Origin: Methanobacterium aggregans
GTDB taxonomy: Archaea > Methanobacteriota > Methanobacteria > Methanobacteriales > Methanobacteriaceae
Direction: 5' to 3'
DNA: 64,000 nucleotides
NCBI RefSeq assembly: GCF_017874455.1
Contig: NZ_JAGGLN010000002.1
Location: 124,001 to 188,000 of the forward strand
Shown: in pieces, positions 43,302-52,607 of the stretch
How the letters are laid out: each line of letters starts with the position of its first letter
Position numbering within the stretch: position 1 is the stretch's first letter
Translations under genes and position numbers: made by a program
The notes under the pieces: generated by a model
Databases searched by the model: none
What the model was told of the DNA's origin: nothing
Seen by the model: only the letters and a program-made list of their open reading frames with translations

Positions 43302-43967
43302 ATAAACAAGAGAATTGATCTCCATACCCACAGCATATTCAGTGATGGTGAGCTTTTACCATCAGAGATAGCAAGAAGAGCAAGTGTACTGAACCACAGG
43401 GCTGTTGCAATAACTGATCATGTTGATGCATCCAACATAGACTGTGTTGGGAGGATAATAAATGCTGTTTTGGATATAAGGGAAAACTGGGACATAGAGA
43501 TTATTCCCGGAGCTGAAATAACACATGCTCCAGCTGAAATTATTGAAAAACTCGCAAATCAAGCCAAAAATCTTGGAGCCGAGATTGTGGTTGTTCATGG
43601 TGAGACCATAGTTGAACCTGTGATTGAGGGCACCAACTGGAATGCAGTTAACTGTCCCGAAGTTGATATTTTAGCACATCCAGGACTTATAACCCTTGAA
43701 GAAGCTGAAATTGCCAAAGAAAATGATATAGCTCTTGAAATTAGTGCCAGAAGAGGCCATTGCCTTGGAAATGGACATGTTGCAAGTGTTGCACTTGAAG
43801 TTGGAGCCAAACTCGTTGTGGACACTGATACACACGCCCCTGAAGACCTTATATCCTATGATATGGCATATAAAATTGCTTCAGGTGCAGGATTACCTGA
43901 AAAAGAGATTGAAAAGGTTTTGAAGGACAATCCTGAGAATATATTGAAGAGTAAGGGAATAATTTAG
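43302..43967 (+). CDS. PHP-domain phosphatase (histidinol-phosphatase-like), apparent AUA start
   Basis: About 222 residues of the PHP fold: RIDLHTHSIFSDGELLPSEIARRA (metal-binding HTH and D), VAITDHVDASN, PGAEITHAP, VVVHGET, ILAHPGLI and VVDTDTHAPED. The family hydrolyses phosphate esters with a trinuclear metal site; the exact substrate is unknown. AAGGGGG (43288-43294) is a strong ribosome binding site, and the only codon at the right distance and in frame is ATA at 43302. The nearest in-frame ATGs (43176, 43203) lie inside the antisense pantoate kinase 5' end, beyond that site. Homologues start about here. Confidence 0.82.
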   Translation: MNKRIDLHTHSIFSDGELLPSEIARRASVLNHRAVAITDHVDASNIDCVGRIINAVLDIRENWDIEIIPGAEITHAPAEIIEKLANQAKNLGAEIVVVHGETIVEPVIEGTNWNAVNCPEVDILAHPGLITLEEAEIAKENDIALEISARRGHCLGNGHVASVALEVGAKLVVDTDTHAPEDLISYDMAYKIASGAGLPEKEIEKVLKDNPENILKSKGII

Positions 43968-44108
43968 TTAAAATTAGGGATCAATTACAGTACCTTACAA
44001 GATTTTAATATTATAACTAAAATAAATTTCATATTTTTCACATTATAACCTATTGATATCTTTTTTTTGATTTTTTTCATCTACCCAGCTGCCAAACACA
44101 GTTTTGCC

Positions 44109-44143
44109 ACTTTTTCATGGAAAAGTTTAATAAGTTTATAAAA
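44109..44143 (+). promoter_or_regulatory. Palindrome and TATA box before a small membrane gene
   Basis: ACTTTTTCATGGAAAAGT (44109-44126) is an 18-base near-palindrome with one mismatched pair. AAGTTTATAAAAC (44131-44143) directly after it contains a good TATA box. Start of transcription about 25 bases downstream would put the GTGGTGG ribosome binding site (44181-44187) in the leader of the small gene at 44196. The palindrome may be an operator; the binder is unknown. Confidence 0.45.
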
Positions 44144-44195
44144 CAAGTGGATAGTACCTATAAACTAATTTAAATAGATTGTGGTGGTTTTTGAT

Positions 44196-44348
44196 ATGAA
44201 AGAGAAAATAATGGGAATATGTTACATCATTGTAGCTGCCTTAATAATTGTTGTCAAGTACACCGTACCCAGCTTCTTCAATGTGCTTATATGGCTCGTT
44301 ACCATTGGTCTGATCCTAAACGGAGTTTATTTACTCATGAAAAAGTAA
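44196..44348 (+). CDS. Small two-span membrane protein, 50 residues
   Basis: MKEKIMGICYIIVAALIIVV forms the first hydrophobic span, and FFNVLIWLVTIGLILNGVYLL the second (split here after a YTVPS turn), ending in MKK. GTGGTGG lies eight bases before the ATG, and a TATA box with palindrome is further upstream. The composition and signals support a real gene, although it is short. No family is recognised. It lies between convergent neighbours, the PHP gene and arfC. Confidence 0.65.
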   Translation: MKEKIMGICYIIVAALIIVVKYTVPSFFNVLIWLVTIGLILNGVYLLMKK

Positions 44349-44427
44349 TATGCCTAACAATTTTAAGTTATTTTAATTAATTTTTTATTTTAAACATCAT
44401 TTAAATCTTTTAAAAAGATTAGGGGCT

Positions 44428-45081
44428 TTAGTCGTGCACAACATGGTACTCCACCACCAGATCTTTCCCTAAACTGTAACTCTTTTTAAATTCTAAGTTA
44501 ACTGCATCTTTCATGTGATCTACGCCATCACCATCAACCAGTGTCTTTGCATCCACACCTCCAGCTATCATTGGAGCTATACATACCCTGATTTCATCCA
44601 CAAGCCCCTGGATGAGCATTGAATAGTTGAGGGTTGAACCTCCCTCCAGCATCAAGGTTTTCACTCCCCTCTCATGAAGTTCTGCCATGAGGCATTGAAG
44701 ATCAACACGTTTATCCCCACAGGACACAACATCCACATTTTCTTTAAGTGCTTCAACATTTTTGGGGTCTGCAGATTCTGAAACTGCGATTAGTGTGGGT
44801 GCATCATCCTTGAGAACTCTGAAATCTATGGGTGTTCTTGCCCTACTGTCAACAACCACTCTTAAAGGATTATCTGATGGTTTTGAGGGTATTTTATGCA
44901 CAGTTAAACGTGGATCATCTGCAAGAACCGTGTTTATTCCCACCATTATTGCATCAACTTTCTTCCGAATTCTGTGAACTCTTATAAGGTCTTCATGACC
45001 TGAAATTTCAGAACTGCCTGTTCTGGTTGCTATCTTACCGTCAAGGGTCATTGCAGAGTTTAATATCACGTATGGTCTCAA
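44428..45081 (-). CDS. arfC: 2,5-diamino-6-(ribosylamino)pyrimidinone 5'-phosphate reductase
   Basis: A 217-residue RibD C-terminal-type reductase. RPYVILNSAMTLDGKIAT is the signature start. VDAIMVGINTVLADDPRLTVH, LRVVVDSRART, and the NADPH-binding LMLEGGSTLNYSM near residue 140-152 follow. In archaea it reduces the ribosyl side chain after ArfB, towards riboflavin and F420. It uses a TTG start behind GTGAT. The arfB gene is 18 kb away in this window. Confidence 0.92.
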   Translation of the reverse strand: MRPYVILNSAMTLDGKIATRTGSSEISGHEDLIRVHRIRKKVDAIMVGINTVLADDPRLTVHKIPSKPSDNPLRVVVDSRARTPIDFRVLKDDAPTLIAVSESADPKNVEALKENVDVVSCGDKRVDLQCLMAELHERGVKTLMLEGGSTLNYSMLIQGLVDEIRVCIAPMIAGGVDAKTLVDGDGVDHMKDAVNLEFKKSYSLGKDLVVEYHVVHD

Positions 45082-45251
45082 TTCATCACTCTCAGAATTA
45101 CTGGATTATCTGGAATTATTTTATTTAAACTACTCCTCTGAAACATTGAATTTTTGAATGATTGAAGATTATCCTTGGAGATCCAAAAAAGATAAAAAAT
45201 AGGGCGTTGTATCTCATTGAATTGGAAATAGTTCATGTAAAGCTGGTTTGA

Positions 45252-45518
45252 TCACTGCCCTCCGCCCAGTGCATAGAATATCTGCTGCACCTGCTGTACA
45301 ATGGAGTTGATACTGTCCAGAATATTCTGCAGGGGATCCAAAAAACTCTGGACCTCATCAGCGGTCTGATTAGCAGTTGCGGAGGCATTGTTAAGAGTCT
45401 CCTTGGTGTTATCTTTAACGTTATTTAAACTATCATTCGGTGCTGCTGCTACTGCAGTTTGAAGCACAAAACATGTTAATATTATGAATATCGCCAGTAA
45501 TTGAAAAGATTTCTTCAT
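45252..45518 (-). CDS. Small secreted amphipathic protein
   Basis: An 88-residue protein with a clear signal peptide (MKKSFQLLAIFIILTCFVLQ, then TAVAAA as probable cleavage site). The mature ~60 residues are helical and Asn/Gln-rich (NDSLNNVKDN, NNASATANQT, FLDPLQNILDS, QQVQQIFYAL) and include several N-X-S/T sequons. It ends in GGGQ. The ATG at 45518 has AGGTGA upstream. It may be a surface or secreted protein; no family is recognised and the neighbours give no hint. Confidence 0.7.
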   Translation of the reverse strand: MKKSFQLLAIFIILTCFVLQTAVAAAPNDSLNNVKDNTKETLNNASATANQTADEVQSFLDPLQNILDSINSIVQQVQQIFYALGGGQ

Positions 45519-45774
45519 TTGGTTCACCTGTCTTCCAAGTAAAATTTCCAGTTAATACTCTTAGATGATTCAAGGTACATCTTAAAATTTTTGATTTTAT
45601 TTTAGGGATCACTTAAGAGAGATTCCATACTAGGAGTTGCATGATACGTATCCAATAGTGTCCTCCAATTGGATTGATCTCATTCTAGTTCCAAACGTCA
45701 TGTTTAAGGCCTTAACTTTATTTGATTACAACACATAAAGATAAGGAGTTAGCTTAGAAAAGGGAGAAATTTAA

Positions 45775-46158
45775 ATGAGTGATAAGAACTACGAAGAAGG
45801 ATTAAAAAACATTGAAAAAATTCATCCCAATGCCAGTAAAGCTCTTATGGAAAATCTGAAGGATGTGGCCCCTGATCTTGGAAAATTCGTGATTGAATTC
45901 CCATACGGCCAGATATACAACCGTCCAGGCCTTGACCTTAAAACCAGGGAGATAGCAACTGTTGCAGCACTCACAGCCATGGGGAATGCTAAAGAACAGC
46001 TTAAAGACCATATCCATGGTGCACTCAATGTGGGATGCACCCAAGAAGAGATCGTTGAAGTTATAATTCAGATGGTTGCATATGCTGGTTTTCCCTCAGC
46101 AATAAACGGTATAGAAGCAGCAAAAGAAGTTTTTAATGAAAATAAGAAAGAGGAATAA
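45775..46158 (+). CDS. Carboxymuconolactone decarboxylase (AhpD-like) family protein
   Basis: A 127-residue all-helical protein: FPYGQIYNRPGLDLKTREIATVAALTAMGN, then HIHGALNVGCTQEEIVEVIIQMVAYAGFPSA are CMD family blocks. Only one Cys is present (about residue 82), so it lacks the CxxC of peroxidase-type AhpD and is closer to the decarboxylase-like group. The reaction in methanogens is unknown. GGGAGAA precedes the ATG. Confidence 0.88.
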   Translation: MSDKNYEEGLKNIEKIHPNASKALMENLKDVAPDLGKFVIEFPYGQIYNRPGLDLKTREIATVAALTAMGNAKEQLKDHIHGALNVGCTQEEIVEVIIQMVAYAGFPSAINGIEAAKEVFNENKKEE

Positions 46159-46239
46159 TGAGTACATCCTTTAACTTTATGGATGATCAATCCCTTTTTT
46201 TTATTTTGAAAAATTTTAAAGATAGTTGCTAAGAAAGTT

Positions 46240-46998
46240 TTAAATCCCAAATATCTTTCTTGCATTCTTCTCTGTTACCCTGTCAACTTCACGGACTGAA
46301 ACTGATTTCACATGGGCAAGCGTTTTCACAACTTCTTCAACGAATGCCGGCTCATTCCTCTGCCCCTTAAAAGGGGATAGATATGGGCTGTCAGTTTCTG
46401 TCAGGATATTTGATAAGGGTATATCCTCCACAAGCTTCTTGTGATGGTCTGAAAAGGAGAGTATGGTTGAAAATGAGAGGTGGTAACCTTCCTCAACTAT
46501 TTTCTGTGCTGTTTCAAGGTCTCCACCATAGCAGTGAAATACAACGTCTGGAATTGATGAGTGTTTCTTTACTATGTCCAGTGCCTGTCTTTCTGCATTT
46601 CTTACATGGAGTACAATGGGCAGCTCATATTCAACTGCCATTTCTATGAATGATGAGAAAACTTTTTGCTGCCTGCGCCTTCCTTCTTCATCTGTTACTT
46701 CATAAAAGTCCAGACCACTTTCCCCTATTGCAACGGCTCCATCTATGTTCTCTTCGATCTCATTAAAGGCCTGTTCTATTATACTTGAATCTGCCTTCGA
46801 TGCATTAACAGGGTGAAATCCAAGACTTACATGAACAAATCTAGGATATTCTTCTAATAATTTTAATGTTCGTCTGTTTCCACCTAAACTAGCTCCAGAA
46901 TTGATGATACCCGTTAATTTTTCCTTGGACCTTTTCATCACTTCTTCCCGGTTTTTATTGTACTCCTTAAAATCAACATGGCAGTGTATGTCCATCAT
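46240..46998 (-). CDS. TatD-family metal-dependent hydrolase
   Basis: About 252 residues with an amidohydrolase TIM barrel: MDIHCHVDF at the start (metal-binding His pair), SLGFHPVNA, AIGESGLDFYE (Glu), IVLHVRNAE and FHCYGG (His), and ILTETDSPYLSP (Asp) near the end. TatD proteins are Mg2+-dependent 3'-5' DNA exonucleases active in repair. The ATG at 46998 follows GGGGG by about ten bases; a second ATG is adjacent. Confidence 0.9.
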   Translation of the reverse strand: MMDIHCHVDFKEYNKNREEVMKRSKEKLTGIINSGASLGGNRRTLKLLEEYPRFVHVSLGFHPVNASKADSSIIEQAFNEIEENIDGAVAIGESGLDFYEVTDEEGRRRQQKVFSSFIEMAVEYELPIVLHVRNAERQALDIVKKHSSIPDVVFHCYGGDLETAQKIVEEGYHLSFSTILSFSDHHKKLVEDIPLSNILTETDSPYLSPFKGQRNEPAFVEEVVKTLAHVKSVSVREVDRVTEKNARKIFGI

Positions 46999-47124
46999 AA
47001 GCAAACATCCCCCATTAGAAATCCTGATTTAAAAAATGATAAAATAATTTTTTATAAAAATTTACACTTTTTATAAAATTTAAAGTGTTATAAATCGTGT
47101 GGAGATATAAAGCGTTAAAAATAG

Positions 47125-47892
47125 CTACACTCCAAAACGTCTTTCTCTCTGCTGGTACGATCTTAAAGCCCTTAAAAAGTCAACTTTTCTAAGTTCAGGC
47201 CAGAGACTATCGCAGAAGTAAAGTTCAGAATATGAGGATTGCCATAGAAGGAATCCACTCAACCTTTCTTCTCCACTTGTTCGTATTATGAGGTTAGGAT
47301 CATCCAAACCTGCAGTGTAAAGTTTTGAATTGACAATTTTCTCATCCACACAATTTGGATCTAGCTTTCCTTCCTCAACATCTGTGATGATCTTCTTAAT
47401 AGCATCAACTATTTCCAGACGTCCATCATAACCTATTGCAATATTAACAAGTCTTTTATCATATGATGCCGTTGAATCTTCCGCTATCTGTATTGCTTCC
47501 CTTACATCATCGGGAAGAAGTTCAAGTTTGCCAACAGCTTTTATTCTGACTTTGTTCTTATGTATCTTCTCGTTTCTGGCTATTCCTTCAAAATTTTCCT
47601 TGAAGAGTCTCATTAAACCTTCCACCTCATCTTCAGGTCTTTTGAAGTTTTCAATTGAAAACGCATAGACAGTTACTATCTCTATTCCCAGATCAACACA
47701 CCAATCCAGAACACGTTCCAGCGTACTTATACCTCTTTTGTGCCCGTCAATTGTTTTCATGTTGCCTTGAATCTTTGAAAAACGCCTATTTCCATCCATT
47801 ATTATGGCCACGTGTTTAGGCATGCTTTCAGGTGTAAGATTTCGTGAGATGTACCATTCATACATACTGTAAAGTGGTTTTAAAACAGACAT
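47125..47892 (-). CDS. uppS: Cis-prenyl diphosphate synthase (UppS family)
   Basis: About 255 residues. HVAIIMDGNRRFSKIQG near residue 30 has the catalytic Asp and substrate-binding residues. IEIVTVYAFSIENFKRP, LLPDDVREAI and, near the C-terminus, DPNLIIRTSGEERLSGFLLWQSSYSELYFCDSLWPE are family blocks. It condenses isopentenyl diphosphate in cis to make the long polyprenyl carrier used for pseudomurein and glycan assembly. The Met at 47892 fits AAAGGA spacing; a longer start at 47913 is possible. Confidence 0.92.
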   Translation of the reverse strand: MSVLKPLYSMYEWYISRNLTPESMPKHVAIIMDGNRRFSKIQGNMKTIDGHKRGISTLERVLDWCVDLGIEIVTVYAFSIENFKRPEDEVEGLMRLFKENFEGIARNEKIHKNKVRIKAVGKLELLPDDVREAIQIAEDSTASYDKRLVNIAIGYDGRLEIVDAIKKIITDVEEGKLDPNCVDEKIVNSKLYTAGLDDPNLIIRTSGEERLSGFLLWQSSYSELYFCDSLWPELRKVDFLRALRSYQQRERRFGV

Positions 47893-48157
47893 TTTCAGTT
47901 CCTTTCTCCTCATTTATATCCTCTGATCAAATTCAATGCAAATCCTGTGAAATCATGAATATATTCGATTGTTAAATCCTATAACCAATGACTGGTTAAT
48001 CACAGGATTATTATCTTTTTAAATATCATTCAGTAGTTTTATTCAATGTTTTCTTATTTTGATTTTTTTTATCAGGATATCTTTTTTTTATAGTATCCTA
48101 TTTTTTTATAAATTTTATAAATTTTATTTCCATAAAAATCCATATTTTATGAAGTGT

Positions 48158-48868
48158 TCAATGTGTTTTTAACCTTTTCATTTCTGCTAAGTAAGCTGCA
48201 AATTCCAGTGCACTCATGTAACCTTCTTTTTTTTGTGATCTGGATGTGTCGACAAATATTTCATCAATTCCAAGGGTTACGGCCCCATGGCTTTTCACTC
48301 CTCCAACTAAAACAAGACTTCTGAATATTAGGTTGCCTGATATGCCGTCTGGAGCAAGTATTAAATTTGCATTCTCTGCAACTGCATCCTCTATCAATAT
48401 GAAGTAGTGTTTAACAGGATATTTATCCCTTGTGATTGCAGTTACAATCTCTCCTTCCTGGATTGAATCATGGATCTTCTGGCTTCTATCTTTATCCTGA
48501 GCCCTTCCACCAGATAGAACTGCTATTTTAGGTTTTATATTAATATCCTCTAGAAATTTCGCACCGGCCTCAATCAGGTGGACCTTTTCATCCACACAGT
48601 CTCCTTCATCAATTCCAACTGGGGTTAAAAGGAATTTATGGCCTTTGATCTCTAAAAAAGAAGCCCTTGAAAGTTTGGGATATTTATCCCTTAAACGGGT
48701 CAGAATCTTGGATGCACTGAGGGATCCTCGTATTCCAGCATCAACTTCACCATTCAAAAGCATATCAACAAGTTCATCCTCAGATTCTGTTAAAATAACA
48801 TCAAAATCCATTTCACGGGCTGCTTCAGCAACACTTCTGTTTTGACCGAGACCTGCAACAACTTTCAT
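48158..48868 (-). CDS. mtxX: Methanogenesis marker protein 4 (MtxX)
   Basis: A 236-residue protein like the phosphotransacetylase fold: MKVVAGLGQNRSVAEAARE at the N-terminus, GEVDAGIRGSLSAS, LSGGRAQDKDRS, ILAPDGISGNLIFRSLVLVGG and the C-terminal SALEFAAYLAEMK. The family is found in methanogens, sometimes named methyltransferase MtxX, with unknown function. The Met at 48868 has only a weak ribosome binding site. It is monocistronic. Confidence 0.87.
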   Translation of the reverse strand: MKVVAGLGQNRSVAEAAREMDFDVILTESEDELVDMLLNGEVDAGIRGSLSASKILTRLRDKYPKLSRASFLEIKGHKFLLTPVGIDEGDCVDEKVHLIEAGAKFLEDINIKPKIAVLSGGRAQDKDRSQKIHDSIQEGEIVTAITRDKYPVKHYFILIEDAVAENANLILAPDGISGNLIFRSLVLVGGVKSHGAVTLGIDEIFVDTSRSQKKEGYMSALEFAAYLAEMKRLKTH

Positions 48869-49114
48869 CCTATCATTTGATCCAATATTAATATATGTTT
48901 TAAAATCTATTCAATAAAAAGGTTTTCACATACCTATACTATTTCTGAGAAGTTTTCTTTGAAAAAATTATTTCAGATCATTCAATGCTGAAATTTATTC
49001 AAATGGATTCTGTAAATAAATTCTGTATTTTAATGTTCCTAAAAATCAGTTGATACGGATTAAGTAATAAACTATTAAAAAAGGAAAAAACATTTGAAAG
49101 TATGTAAGTTAAAA

Positions 49115-50377
49115 CTATTTTTTAACTACTTTCAATGCTTCATCTACCTTTTCCAGTGTTATCTGAATGTCCTCATCACTGTGAGCCCTTGATAAGAAAC
49201 AGCACTCGAACTGTGATGGGGGTATGAACACGCCCCCTTCAAGGAGTTTGTGGAAGTAAGCTGTGAATCCCCGGGTATCCGCAGCTTTTGCATCCTTATA
49301 ATCCATAACATCTCCTTCTTTGAAATATATCTGGAACATGGAGCTTAAACCTGCAACATGGAAGTTCAAGCCGTTGCCTTCAAGAAGATCCGAGAGTCCC
49401 TTCCTTAAATTCTGACCCTTAGAGTCCATTGAATTGTAAAAACTGCTATCAAGCTGTTTTAACATTGTAAGCCCTGCTTTTATTGAAATTGGGTTTCCAT
49501 TGAATGTTCCTGCTTGATAAACATTTCCTGAAGGTGCTATCATTTCCATTAATTCTCGTTTACCTGCAAGAGCACCCATTGGAAATCCTCCTCCAAGTAT
49601 TTTTCCAAAGGTCACCAGGTCTGGTGTTACTCCAAAGTACTCCTGAGAACCACCCTCAGCTATTCTGAAACCAGTTATAACTTCATCAAATATGAGTATT
49701 ATGTCATTTTCAGCAGTTATTTTCCGTAAAAACTCCAAGTAACCCTTTTTTGGAGGTATGCATCCTATGTTTCCCATTACAGGTTCCACTATGATCGCAG
49801 CTATCTCATCATTATCTGATTCAATGAGCTTTGTAAGTGCTTCTTCATTATTAAAAGGTACAAGAACTGTGTTTTTGGTTGTGTCCTCTGGAACTCCTGG
49901 TGAATCTGGAAGTCCTGCCGCACCTGAACCTGATTTTACAAGAACGTAATCATGGGCCCCATGGTAGGATCCTTCAAACTTAATTATCTTATTTCTACTT
50001 GTAGCTGCCCTTGCAAGTCTTATTGCACTCATTGTTGCTTCTGTACCGGAATTCATAAATCGAACCATGTCCGCACAGGGTACTCGATTTACAACCTGTT
50101 TTGCAAGTTTTATTTCATTTTCTGTCGGCACACCGTAGGCTGTTCCTTTTTTAAGTTGTTTTGAAACTGCTTCAATGATGGTTGGGTCTGCATGGCCAAG
50201 AACAAGGGGACCGTAGGCAAGGCAGTAATCTATGTAGTTTTTTCCATCAACATCATAGATCCTGGAACCTTCTGCCCTTTCTGCAAAGAAGGGGTAGGGT
50301 TTGTAGGCCCTTACAGGTGAATCCACCCCTCCTGGAAGGAATTTTTTAGCTTCTTTGAACAAGTCCTCTGAAATCAT
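49115..50377 (-). CDS. hemL: Glutamate-1-semialdehyde 2,1-aminomutase
   Basis: A 420-residue class III aminotransferase-fold enzyme. FLPGGVDSPVRAYKPYPF is the usual start. RFMNSGTEATMSAIRLAR binds PLP phosphate, IFDEVITGFR contacts the ring, and the Schiff-base Lys is in VTFGKILGGGFPMGA near residue 262. It makes 5-aminolevulinate, the root of all tetrapyrroles (cobalamin, F430). GGAGTGAT precedes the ATG. Confidence 0.96.
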   Translation of the reverse strand: MISEDLFKEAKKFLPGGVDSPVRAYKPYPFFAERAEGSRIYDVDGKNYIDYCLAYGPLVLGHADPTIIEAVSKQLKKGTAYGVPTENEIKLAKQVVNRVPCADMVRFMNSGTEATMSAIRLARAATSRNKIIKFEGSYHGAHDYVLVKSGSGAAGLPDSPGVPEDTTKNTVLVPFNNEEALTKLIESDNDEIAAIIVEPVMGNIGCIPPKKGYLEFLRKITAENDIILIFDEVITGFRIAEGGSQEYFGVTPDLVTFGKILGGGFPMGALAGKRELMEMIAPSGNVYQAGTFNGNPISIKAGLTMLKQLDSSFYNSMDSKGQNLRKGLSDLLEGNGLNFHVAGLSSMFQIYFKEGDVMDYKDAKAADTRGFTAYFHKLLEGGVFIPPSQFECCFLSRAHSDEDIQITLEKVDEALKVVKK

Positions 50378-50534
50378 ATTATCACTCCTGAAATAGTTAA
50401 AATTGAAGGGTTAAAATGTTATTCCGTCTTGATTTTACTTAAATAATGATTTTAATGGTTTAAATTAATTAGAGATTTATTTAATGATTTAACTTAGTTT
50501 AAGCGATTCTTTAATATTTCTTTAGGTGTAGTTC

Positions 50535-51164
50535 TCATACCTTGCCAAGATCAAGATTAATAAGGGCATTTACTGCAGCTACTGCAACAGGCGTGCCGCC
50601 TTTAGGACCTTCTGTTGCTAAGTAGGGCAGTTCTGTTTCTTGAAGTGCTTTTTTAGATTCAGCAGCACCTACAAATCCTACTGGAACTCCAATTACAGAT
50701 TTTACATCCATTTCCCCTTTTTGGACAAGATCTAAAACCTCCAATAATGCCGTTGGAGCGTTTCCAATTGCAACAATGCCTTCAAATCCTTCAAGTGCTG
50801 CCACCCTCATTGCAGCTGATGCACGAGTTATTCCATATTCTTTTGCAATTTTAACTGCCTTTTCATCTTTTATGTAGCATTTAACCTTGCCTTTGTACCT
50901 GTTTATTCCCACTTTAACCATGTTTATGTCTGTGAGAATATCCTCCTCATTTCTGATGGATTTCAAACTTTCCTGGACAAAATTACCACTTATTCTGGTT
51001 ATTTCTGCATATTCCGGGTCTGCTGTTGAATGAACTATTCTCTCAACAATAGCCCTCTCTTTCGAGGTTAAATGACCAGTTTTATCATCTATAAGTGATT
51101 TTACTATTTCCCTACTTTTTTCTGCTATATCATAGCCCTGTTTTGTTGACGCACCCATGAACAT
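50535..51164 (-). CDS. cbiC: Cobalt-precorrin-8 methylmutase
   Basis: About 209 residues. IVERIVHSTADPEY near residue 40 carries the catalytic His. ITRASAAMRVA, VAIGNAPTALLEVLDL and VIGVPVGFVGAAESK are CbiC/CobH signatures, with the terminal GGTPVAVAAVNALI. It moves the C-11 methyl to C-12 to form cobyrinate in the anaerobic B12 pathway. The ATG at 51164 has AAGTGA upstream. The cobA-hemD pair is elsewhere in the window. Confidence 0.94.
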   Translation of the reverse strand: MFMGASTKQGYDIAEKSREIVKSLIDDKTGHLTSKERAIVERIVHSTADPEYAEITRISGNFVQESLKSIRNEEDILTDINMVKVGINRYKGKVKCYIKDEKAVKIAKEYGITRASAAMRVAALEGFEGIVAIGNAPTALLEVLDLVQKGEMDVKSVIGVPVGFVGAAESKKALQETELPYLATEGPKGGTPVAVAAVNALINLDLGKV

Positions 51165-51400
51165 GGTTTTCACTTACTCAAAAATTTTTTTTACAGTTCA
51201 GATTTTTCTATTGTTCAGTTTTTGTTCAGGTTCAATTAAGTTATTTTTGGTGGTTAACTTAGGAGGACGGTTTTCAGTGACCTCTACTTAATACAAGATT
51301 TATCACAGGAGCTATGAAGTTCATGGGTTGAATCAAAAATTCGGTTATTTTTTTTAAATAATCAACATTCATGAGGAAGTTTTTTAGATTTTAAGCAAAA

Positions 51401-51408
51401 TTTATATG
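51401..51408 (+). promoter_or_regulatory. Probable TATA box of the DUF5654 gene
   Basis: TTTATATG in the context AAAATTTATATGC lies 62 bases before the ATG at 51463. Initiation about 25 bases downstream would give a short leader holding the GGAGGT site. Confidence 0.5.
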
Positions 51409-51462
51409 CTATTTTTAATATATAAGTATTAAAAATACTTTTTTGAAACTGGAGGTATTTCT

Positions 51463-51726
51463 ATGAAAGGAGAAGTGAACGAAGTTAAGGGACAGGTAAT
51501 GCAGACCATTGCAACTTTGATGACAACTGCTTTTGGATTGATAGCAGCACTCGCATGGAACGAAACTATCAAAGCATTTATAAGCCAATTATTCCCAACA
51601 GGAAGTGGATTAACTGGTCTGGTGGTTTACGCAATTCTGGTTACTGTAATAGCAGTTGTTGCAACCATATTGATTGGAAGGGCAATAGCAAAACCTGCAG
51701 TTCAGGAAGTTAGAATAGTAGAATAA
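51463..51726 (+). CDS. DUF5654 family small membrane protein
   Basis: An 87-residue protein with two membrane spans (about residues 17-32 and 51-73). The block TLMTTAFGLIAALAWNETIK is the DUF5654 signature, and a hairpin loop with LFPTGSG separates the spans. Function is unknown. GGAGGT precedes the ATG and a TATA box lies upstream, so it appears to be a well-expressed single gene. Confidence 0.82.
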   Translation: MKGEVNEVKGQVMQTIATLMTTAFGLIAALAWNETIKAFISQLFPTGSGLTGLVVYAILVTVIAVVATILIGRAIAKPAVQEVRIVE

Positions 51727-51920
51727 TGGAAATTTAAATATCCATTTTTTATATTTTTTTATTTCTATTTTTAGATTTTATTTTCAATTCATTTAAAAGT
51801 TGAAAATTCTTGTTTTAATTCTTAAAGTATTATTGATGTTTAAAATTATTTTTAAATTCGTATATTAAATTTAAAAGGATTTAAAATAGGTTAAGATGAA
51901 TTATTTTCATTAAAAAAAAA

Positions 51921-52364
51921 TTATGATGCAGATTCCTCAGCATTTTCAACTGATTTTTCCACTTCTTCAACCTTAAAAACCCTTGTCTTTGAAACCTGAT
52001 CCAAAAACCTGTCATTGGAATCTCCAAAGAGGAATCCAAGGAGTAAATCCAGGATCATGGGGACCCAAAGGATCTTGGATAAATTTCTAATAAAAGAGGC
52101 TTTATAAGTCATTTCGCCCGTTGAAGTCTCTACCTGAAGACTCATTAACGATTTACCCAAAGTAGTGCCATGTTTACCTTCCATGTAGGTGAAGTACACC
52201 ATTATCATTAGAGCAGCCAACAGAAGCCAGTAATTTAAAACTGCAAATGTGCTGGTTGCCATTATTAAAGGATATAAAAGGGAACTTAGTATCCACATTA
52301 TAAGTGTTAAAATTATTCCATCAAATATTAAAGCTACTAAACGTCTTCCCCAGAAGTTCTGCAT
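51921..52364 (-). CDS. RDD family membrane protein
   Basis: A 147-residue protein. WGRRLVALIFDGIILTLIMWI holds the Arg and Asp of the RDD family in the first span. Further spans lie at about residues 43-60 and 95-112. EGKHGTTLGKSLMSLQV is the loop with the conserved T-GK. The C-terminus is acidic (KVEEVEKSVENAEES). It is distantly related to the RDD protein at 4715 in the array; function is unknown. Confidence 0.85.
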   Translation of the reverse strand: MQNFWGRRLVALIFDGIILTLIMWILSSLLYPLIMATSTFAVLNYWLLLAALMIMVYFTYMEGKHGTTLGKSLMSLQVETSTGEMTYKASFIRNLSKILWVPMILDLLLGFLFGDSNDRFLDQVSKTRVFKVEEVEKSVENAEESAS

Positions 52365-52607
52365 TTTTTACCACCCAGAATTATCAATGAACTGACCATG
52401 ATTTTTCATGAATCTGTATGGATTCAATTCATTTGAATTCATTCAATCTATGTATTACCAGTTCTTATAGATTTATATAAGTTTGTGTTATGAAGTTGAG
52501 TTTGTATTTTTCTCTAAACCATAATCCAAAAAGCCAGATTTTTAACCAGGATAATGAAAAAATAGGATAAAATAAGGTTTGGTTTAAAAAGATTTAAAAA
52601 AAGATTT

